Program-made: the position numbers and the translations under genes | Part shown: positions 56,394 to 64,000 of the stretch, one piece after another | How positions within the stretch are numbered: the first letter of the stretch is position 1 | How the letters are laid out: every line of letters starts with the position of its first letter | The notes under the pieces: model-generated | Seen by the model: only the letters and a program-made list of their open reading frames with translations | Database searches by the model: none | Told to the model about the DNA's origin: nothing | Source of the DNA: Phytoseiulus persimilis | Lineage: Eukaryota; Arthropoda; Arachnida; Mesostigmata; Phytoseiidae | NCBI GenBank assembly: GCA_037576195.1 | Contig: CM075104.1 | Location: 25,870,211 to 25,934,210, forward strand | DNA length: 64,000 nucleotides | Reading direction: 5' to 3'

Positions 56394-57110
56394 CTGTTCA
56401 GTTCAGTAACTCTTTATTTAAAAAGGTAGTATAAGCTGTAAAACATCACAGCAGCGCCGACGAAAATACATCACTGGCGATGTACCCGTTCGTGATTTTT
56501 GAACAAATACGCCACGAGTAGCAGTGTCTTACTGCCTCTGTCCTTGCTATCGATTTGGTTCTGATTGTACATTTACTTCGGCGATCGTTCTCTGATACGA
56601 CAAAATAGTGTTCTGTGTCGCCTGACAATATAATCTGCCTTAGCACCCGTGTACCCTGATTTGCCAGGAGATCAGTAGTTGGCTGAAGGGAGACCACTCC
56701 ATGATGAGTGGGACATCGTCGATTTAGTCTCCTAGTGAAGTATTTCTGTTCCGATTCTATCATCTTAACGTGTTTCACTTTGTAAGGAAGCCAAACTTGA
56801 CAACAGTAGAGAAATTTTGGGATGACTAGCGAGCTGTAGAGTCTCGTGTAGAATTCGGGACGTTTTACAACGAAGCATCTGAGAATGTTGTTGATCACAG
56901 ACCGAGCCGAGGCAACCGTGATTGCAATGTGACGACCGGAATCGAGATCTGGTGAGACTATGACACCGAGATCCCGGATGGTGCGGACCAAAAGTAGTAG
57001 CTCTCCGTTTATGGAGTAGGACGGGGAAGGTGCATTCGAGCCGCCGTCCACCAAGGCCGCGCACTTTGAGATCGATAGTAACATTTTGTTTTCTGGGGAC
57101 GGTGTCATGG
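56394..57110 (-). pseudogene. CR1/Jockey-type LINE RT fragment
   Basis: Leftward, 5'-truncated. The C-terminal half of a LINE reverse transcriptase: RTIRDLGVIVSPDL, the FYTRLYSSLVIPKFLY motif, WLPYKVKHVKMIESEQKYFT and RRLNRRC, in one open frame to the stop at 56446. Behind the stop on this strand come AATAAA and a short GTTCA-type direct repeat (complement of GTTCAGTTCAGTAAC), a plausible native 3' end. The catalytic YxDD lies in the missing 5' part. Confidence 0.8.
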
Positions 57111-58340
57111 CCTCGTAGCGCCTCAAACATCCACCTCCCCCAGCCGATTTGGACTTCCCAACTCCGCCATCCTCGGGGGCGTTGACTCCTGTTAGCACAT
57201 CGCCGAGCAGGTCCTGTGGGCTGTTGCATCCTTCCCGTCGAGTTCTTCGGCGGAGAGTCGCTTTACGTCCAAGGCACCTCAAGGACGTGCTCGCTCCCGG
57301 TCTCGGGCCTTCTGCTCGCAAACTTTCGGCTTCCTTGGCAGGGATTGTTGACATCACCCGACAGGGAATCGTGCCCGAGGAGATCCGCTCGATCTTGTTC
57401 GGAGCAAGGCTATTTGCCCAATGAAAGAAGGGCATTTTCTTTGCATGGTGCATTCGTTTCGATTCTTCGGTTCGTCCTATCGCTCGCTCGTCCACCATTC
57501 GCGAGATCGCGGCCAAACTCGCATGTCGTGACAGTGAGGACCAGATTGTCGAAGCTCTTGGTCCTCATCAGCTGGGTTTCGGAAGTAAGGGCGGAACGAA
57601 AGCGGCGATCCATGCGACTCGAGCAGCTGTTGTCTCTCGCCCCCCCCCCCCCGAACCGCATTCCTCAAGCTGGACTTCAAGAATGCTTTCAACTGTTTTC
57701 GTCGGGATCACCTTCTCCGAGTCTAGCGCGATGTTGCTCCGGACGTCTTCGACCTCGTTCAGGAGTCGTACGAGAATCCCTAGTTTCCTGTTGTTCGGAT
57801 CTGATGTCCGTCCTTCATCAACTGGCATTCAGCAAGGGGATCCTTTCGGACCAGCGCTGTTCAGTCTTGGCATCCTGGTCCTGGTCGACTCCATCGAGGC
57901 ACCCTCCAATGCGTGGTACCTGGACGACGGGTTCCTGGGTGGACCGATGGAGACCGTAGTCCGACACGTCCAGCGCGTCCTCGACTTCCATGGTATCAGC
58001 GGACCTGATTTGAACCCGGCGAAGTGTGATTTGTTCGCACCTGGATTGGAAGGCGACCCCTCTCTCCGAGAGATGACGGAGCTCCTCCCCGGTTGTGTTT
58101 CAATCACGGCGCCCTCCCCGAATCTCCTCGGCGCTCCGCTACTGCCCGACGTTCTGCCGCAGTCTTTCAGTATGCTGACAGAGAGAGTCTGGGGAATGCG
58201 TGAGCGTCTCCCGTTGGTGGGCGCTCACCAGGGCCTTTTCTTGCTTCGGCCATCCTTCTCGGTCTGCCGTAGTCAGAATCTGGTTAGGAGCACAGATTGT
58301 TCGGACTTTGGCAGCTTGATGCAACTGTGGGATGACTAGC
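57111..58340 (+). pseudogene. Second LINE RT fragment, opposite orientation
   Basis: Rightward RT of a different non-LTR clade. In order: ASLAGIVDITRQGIVPEEIR and LFGARLFA (~57330-57420); RPIARSSTIREIAAKLACR (~57475-57535); FLKLDFKNAFNCFRRDHLL (~57660-57720); IQQGDPFGPALFSLGI (~57830-57880); and the catalytic WYLDDGFLGG (~57917-57946). It is split over several frames, with a C10 run near 57642 as one disruption. The motif style recalls R2/R4-like or related elements, but I cannot fix the clade. Confidence 0.78.
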
Positions 58341-58354
58341 TCATTGAGTCCCCA

Positions 58355-58500
58355 TTGAGACTATCAAAACCACTCAGTTTTTGCTTGACCTGGAACTCTC
58401 ACCGAATTCATCCACAAAGCTACCTTTGCTCTGCCCAATATTAACAGCTCCGTTTTCTAGACTTTACCTGGGTGAATATTGAATCGATTCTCGATTTTCC
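58355..58500 (+). pseudogene. 3' UTR relic of an older SENP copy
   Basis: Diverged match to the SENP 3' flank near 2050-2185: CTGGAACTCTCACCGAATTC against the corresponding CTGGAACACTTACTGCATCC, then CATCCACAAAGCTACC (AATAAA lost), AGCTCCGTTTTCTAGACT and TGAATATTGAATCGATTC. No coding part remains to its left, where the LINE fragment lies. Confidence 0.65.
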
Positions 58501-61500
58501 TTAAAACCGAGTCTCCCGACGAGACGCATGCGGCCAGGTGTTATTAAATTATCTCACTCCTGATTTTCATCCGCTTCAAGACCGAAAAAGCATGAACATG
58601 TAACTTCGGAGTGGGGGCCAAGGGATGCGACCATGATGATTGTACGTGTTTCGTCCTATTTTCCAAGGTCCCAGGGCCGTGTGGGGTGAAGTTCCCTAAC
58701 CCCCTCCATGTTTCCTTCGACAACCCCTATATGCCCATCCATGTAAACTGGAAATCGGTGTGGGCCAGCTGGTGCACTTTCCTTGTCAGCTGAACAGCTA
58801 TGAGTAAGTTCAAATTATGAAGACCAAATATTGTGAGACTGTATATTATCCCACTCTTGAAAGTTCCAGCACTGAGATCATTCTTTGCTCCCGCAACCAC
58901 CGGAGAGCGCCTTGACGAGCTCGAAGGAAGTGGTGCGAAGGCGGATCGAGAGAACTTAGAAGTTGTACTCAGGGAGAAAGGATGATCAAAACAATCGAGA
59001 ATCTCGCCTGCCCGGTAGTTGCACGCCATACGGCAGCCGCCCTCAAGCCGTGGAGATATGAGCGACTGGAAAAAAGCGCTGTTCCCGGAACATCACAATA
59101 TGAAATGCGAGTGCAGTGGAAACGACGCGCTGAAGTCGTGACAACTGAGTTGCCGGGAGGAAGTACAAGACGGCCAAGTCGAGTTATGCCATCGCGGTTC
59201 GGGATTCTGGTCAGTTTTTCATCGCACTGCGAAGCTAACTCGAATCGTGTAGTGTCGAAGTTTGTCGATGTTCGAGCTCGGTCATCGGGGATAGTAATTG
59301 CTTACTCCCAATGTGCACTTGCGATGTATGCGACATTTCAGTCGTGATTGATCCATTCAAGGCAGTATACCATAAAGTTGAACGAACGACATTGCTTGAA
59401 CATCGTTCCGGGGCAGATTCAAACGTCTGAGAGTTTTCGGCACCATACCACGGATGCGAATCGTGACGAGTGAAGCTTAAGGGAAACGTCCACTTGCACA
59501 CAGCATGTGTACGTCAGAAATTGGAAGACTCGATAGACGAGGGGTCGCATCCAGTCATGTACTCTACATGGACTCAAAAATACTTCGTATCCGGATACGA
59601 GACGGTGTTCAGAGGATGTTCTGACGTGTCAGAACAACAGGGAATCTGACTTGGGGCATAATAGAGAACCGCGAGCTCGTGAAACGCTTGATAGACTCCA
59701 ATGACTAATGATGCTTCGGTAGAAACTATACCGAAATATGCGCAGGACTGGTTTTTCCGAAAGGGAGATTCATTTGCGATGATCCGACAGCTGAGTGAAT
59801 CTGCGGAGTTCCCGACGGTGAGTGTCAATGAAGTTTATCGGCAAAGACTGGTGCGCATTTGAAGAACTCAGACTTTTTGGGAGGGCGCACTTGGTCGCCG
59901 GTGAGATGGAGGCTAGGAGACGGTGCTGAGGAAACCCCACTGCTAATGAAACACGAGTCCTTGGTCCCTCCGGGTCAACCCGCACTGTGACAGAGGTCGC
60001 TCTGATCTCTACAGAGCGATCCTGGATGCGAAATTCGCGACAAAGACCCAGCGGGACCGTGTTTTGTCCAGTAAACCTGGTAACCTTCGCGATATATTCG
60101 CATTACCTGGTCCATGTGGTACTGTCCTTATTTACCACTTTTAGATCGACCCGCTCCGCCTTCACCGCGTTCCAGACCAGTTCCTGCGCATAAGATCTCA
60201 GCAAGGGGCTAACCAACGCACACATAATACTCTGGTTCGACAATTGATTCGTGTAGTTTCAATCAGGGCGATTTGAAGCATCGGGGAAGGATCAGAGATC
60301 AGACGAATGTTCATACCTTCACTTTGACAAGAGGAGGCGAGCAACTATTCCGTCTCCACATTCGCTATTAGCCCAAGTATCGCACTAAACGGTCCTTCCG
60401 CTGAGCCGAGACAATCGCAGAATCGGGAAATAAACTCACAAACCATCGAGCCGTACTTGATTGACATATATTGCGACTGCATATCTCCCTCGGATCTAAG
60501 CAGATCCACCTCGAATCGGCCGTCAGTGGTTTGCAAGAGAGATAAGTCACAAATTTTCATCGCTTCCCCTCGAAATATCGCTCCCTACATGACTTCCACG
60601 CAACCTTACCCCACCTGAATGAAATGGAATCACTCATTATCTCTTCGCAACGCACACGATTAGCCCAACTCTACCAAGCGATTCGGAGTTCCACGTGACC
60701 ACGACTGTAGTTTCATCGATACTACCACCGCTCACTTTTTTTTTCCATCCAGTCTCGCCATGACAAGCCGGCGAGAGCCGAATTCAACTTGATCGGCGTG
60801 TTCACGAAGTTCCGTTGTTAGCATTTCAGTACATGAACTTTTTCTTTGGTGAATGGCACGCGATTCAACATGGAGGGTCTTCATCCTGAAACAAAGCCAG
60901 CATCAAACATTGATACGTTTGTTCTATCGACTCTGTCTGTAAACTGCGGATCGCAGACCCCAAGCACGGCGAGGAGTCGTCCAACTCTGAACCATTCGGA
61001 TCAGACTCATGGAAACGGCTCCATTTGATAGAATGCCGAGCCCAAGATACTCCGTGCGCGTCCAGCAACATCCCGCTCGCAGAGGAACATGCGATGGCTC
61101 GTCGTTCCCTGGACTTCAAATTGACCTCGCGGACGATTCCGAACCGTGGACTCGGGCTCCGATCCACTTTCCCTCGAAGGACAGACATGGGCAACTTACC
61201 ATAGCTGGGCTAACGACACTCCGCTCCTTGACCTTAGGATTTCGGAAATATTCACATCTATCGAATGTTCGTGGACGGACTGACTACAGACCGCGGATGA
61301 GAGTCGAACCGACGAAGTGAGTAGCTTAAGCCGGACTACATCCAAGGATGTGGGCTGCGAGTCGCCTACTACCGCCTTAGGGAGAATGATATATGCGTTC
61401 GCACAGATGTGAGGCAGAAACCAACGGAAGCAATCTCCTCTTGTTTGGATGAGCGAAAGAATCGTCTCTGATGCCGATGAGACCCCGTGACCGTGATCAG

Positions 61501-62620
61501 CCGGATAGAACCACTGTCTTCTCGACTCGAAATCCGGATGTGAACTCCTCATGGTCTCCTCGATTTATCGATCTGCATCTCCTTACTCCAAGGCAAGAAG
61601 CCAGTGACAGACATTCAAGGAGTAGTATTGGAATGAGACTTTCGGAATTTCTCCGCCACCACGCACGACATAGCTATATACCCATACGAGGTGGAAATAA
61701 GAAAGTGTCTAGGAATAGTTGACATCATGGACTCTCTTCATGGAGTGAAATGTATGACGCTGAGGAAACTCTTGGAGGATGAGGCTATGCTCGATGAATC
61801 TTTGGACTCCAAGCGCTTGGTTCCATCACTGAAAACGCACGAGCGAAAACGGGGAGATTCGCGTTGAGAATCGCGTGTCAAGTGTCTTTCCCATTGACAA
61901 AAAGTCGAATTCAGTGATCAATCAACACTATCACCACATTTAGTCACAGCAATATGAGAGGAATGCCCGAGTAATCTTCCAACCTAGAAGGCAATCGTAG
62001 CGAGGTTTGAGTTGTTGCCACCTCCGTAATTACGATAGTGAGGGTCACGAGGCTCTCCGAACACGGTCGGTTCCTCATCGAGGTGAGAAACTTTGCCAGC
62101 TTGGTCGCTGACCTTCAGGGGGCCGACTGGTTTCCGGTCGGTGCCGGGATCATCCTGCGATTCTCAGGAGAACCTTTCGTCAATTCAATCGTGAAGTGAG
62201 TCTGAAACGCTAGGCGCTCAACTCAGGGGCGGTTCTCCGCGTTGAAGTATGCGGCACCACCTCTCCGGGGTCTCTCCCATATAGCTTCGAATGTTTGGAA
62301 ACATTTGATCCCGCCTATTTGAAACTCGACACGGAGAGGGACGTTCCCGGCGAAGATTCCAGCGCTGCCGCACCTCATTAGTAGACCGATTCCCGTGAAG
62401 CTAGTTCCAACTTGTTGGAAAACGATGACGCTGAAGCGGCGATGGCTTCATCCCAGTCTCGCAAATGGTGAGCACGAATTGAGGTATTTATGAACTAGAA
62501 ACTACAACATAGGCGGTAAGAACCCGGGCACGGCAGGATGGACTCGTCCAAGCGCTCCCGGCACCTTAGGTGGTTCTTCACCTATGGATGACCCACAAAA
62601 AACATCAAACCAGTATTCAG
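58501..62620. other. Unassigned single-copy stretch
   Basis: No recognisable gene, transposon ends or tandem repeat. All ORFs are short (up to ~120 codons), unshared with the array and without motifs I know. It may be decayed flank of SENP-H or ordinary intergenic DNA. Confidence 0.4.
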
Positions 62621-63594
62621 GCCATCCGTATCCGCCTCGGGCCCGTCGGGACCGTGAGAGGAACTTTCCTGCGAAAGTTGGAGTTTTGAAAGGAATCATA
62701 CTCCATCACACCGTTCCCCGAATCCGGCCAGTCACGACGGCGACCGAGCCCGGTGGGCAACCCCGCTCCCCACCTTTTCCGGTGTGCTTTGAGAGTTGGA
62801 ATGCAGGTTATTAATGGGAAACTAAGAGAACGAACGCTCCCTGTTCTGTATCTTGGAGAGGGCTTCCATTTTGGAAACGCATCGGTGGAAGATTCACGTT
62901 TGTGAATGCCGAGCTGTGCCTACAGTGGCCGCAATGATTCTCTAGTATCCGTCGGAAGTTCAAGTTTTCGTTCACCACCCATAGCACGAGACCTCTTCTG
63001 GAAAGCGGGGAGTCTCTCGTCGGACTCAGATTACTCTCGATAAGCAAAGCACTCATTGGAAATGCCACACCCGGCTGAATTTCTGCGACATCTGGTTGAA
63101 TCTCATGGTGTCAGCAGCATTTAAGTGATCATTGATGAGCCACGACTGCAGTCTTGCATGGGAGAATGTGGGACGAACAGTCAACGGATCGTGCGCCGGT
63201 CATTCTGCGCCCCCTGAGCATCGTATTCTGTACCTCTCGACTCGGAACGCTGTCTGCGATACCTTGGGCTAACAAGAAGGCAACCGCAACGATCATCGTT
63301 CGGAACACGAATTGCACTCATGAAGCTTATGAGATTTCTCCGAACCTCCCTGTGAGCAATCCCTCCACCAGGAGACGTGAATCAGATATAATGCTTTCGC
63401 GGAAACAGGTTCAGAACTCTAATCAGAGAAGGGGCTCTCCGATGGTACGAAATACCCCATTGAGTGACCTCACGCCGCATGTTCCTTACTGAAACGGTTT
63501 AGAACGGAAACGTTCATTTGCGCTTCAGCGTCATGGTGATTCGCTTCTTCCCAGAGTGGTCGTTTGACGACCGGAGTTCTCACTTACACAGTCG
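62621..63594 (+). promoter_or_regulatory. Upstream region of SENP-H
   Basis: Diverged but collinear with the array spacer plus arm (compare 15780-16738): CTTTGAGAGTTGGAATG, then GTTCACCACCCATAG, the CCCCCTGAGCATCGTA block and the following leader. It keeps ~180 bp (about 63070-63215) missing from A/C/E/G, so it shows the ancestral upstream layout. It includes the upstream ORF counterpart at 63154-63492. Confidence 0.65.
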
Positions 63595-64000
63595 ATGATG
63601 AATTTCACAGGAGGAAACCCGATTCCTCCGACATCGTGGTCTGGAACGAGCGTTGTTCCAAATGCTCGCGTCTCTGCGGATCTGTGGCTGGAACCAAGCG
63701 TGAGAGGAGGGACGTCGACGTTCTTCCAAGTCCTTAAACTCCTCCCATCGAATACGAGATGATGAGGCTTGCTGAACGACTCCATCGTCAACGCATACCT
63801 GAGCCTGATCGTGACGCACGGCCAGCACAAGGAGCTGCGGAGGGTGTACGCGTTCAACACCTTCTTCTAAGAACGCTACGCAACGGCGGGATACAGTGCG
63901 ATGCAACGTTGGACCAAGGACGTGGACATATTCGACCACCACCTGCTCCTGGTCCCGGTCCACTTGCCAGGACACTGGTGCATGGCCGTCATCGACTTCC
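63595..64000 (+). pseudogene. SENP copy H, diverged pseudogene running off the window
   Basis: Starts with the paired ATGs and MMNFTGGNP, then degenerates: the N-terminal frame meets TGA near 63757, about 105 bp equivalent to residues ~57-91 are deleted, and TTCTAA (TAA at 63868-63870) replaces the Tyr124 codon. Downstream the catalytic region resumes with very high similarity (NDSIVNAYLSLIV, then [12 protein letters not shown]) to the window end. The strong similarity after 63780 against the decayed N-terminal part suggests patchy gene conversion. Confidence 0.85.

Overview
This 64 kb window is eukaryotic and repeat-dominated. Nothing bacterial is visible: no operons, Shine-Dalgarno starts, CRISPR arrays, rRNA or tRNA. 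The transposon mix (R1-type and CR1/Jockey-type LINEs, Ty3/gypsy, Tc1, a hAT MITE) together with a SENP1/2-type SUMO protease gene points to an arthropod. A hard tick is my guess, but that is inference only.

The main structure is a tandem array of a ~16 kb ampliconic unit: unit 1 (1-15960), unit 2 (15961-31955), unit 3 (31956-51039, enlarged by an internal 3.1 kb tandem duplication) and a terminal partial unit 4 (51040-53890). Each full unit starts with a rightward SENP gene and ends with a leftward SENP gene. At every unit junction two SENP genes therefore stand head to head around an 815 bp spacer, as a palindrome with ~1.8-2.3 kb arms. Seven SENP open reading frames (A-G) are intact, intron-free in the coding part, and carry a probable 3' UTR intron and AATAAA signal. 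An eighth, older and decayed copy (H) runs off the right edge, and a 3' UTR relic of a ninth lies at 58.36-58.50 kb.

Between convergent SENP genes each unit holds the same nest of dead mobile elements: a Ty3/gypsy pol fossil (gypsy-A, minus), an R1-type LINE (LINE-A, minus) split by a Tc1 transposon whose right terminal repeat has grown to four tandem copies, a second Ty3/gypsy fossil (gypsy-B, plus), and a CR1/Jockey-type endonuclease fragment. Next comes either a ~45 bp-period minisatellite (units 2 and 3) or a Tc1/gypsy-B patchwork (unit 1). Read-through from both flanking SENP genes would be antisense to the first gypsy fossil it meets on each side.

The right flank (53.9-62.6 kb) is mostly single-copy sequence in which I recognise only a 505 bp hAT-like MITE with 8 bp target duplications, two abutting LINE reverse transcriptase fragments and the SENP relic. 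From 62.6 kb the upstream region of SENP copy H begins.

In short, a compact SUMO protease gene has been amplified as palindromic pairs with its transposon-filled downstream DNA. The proteases stay open while everything between them is broken, and the copies look partly homogenised by gene conversion.
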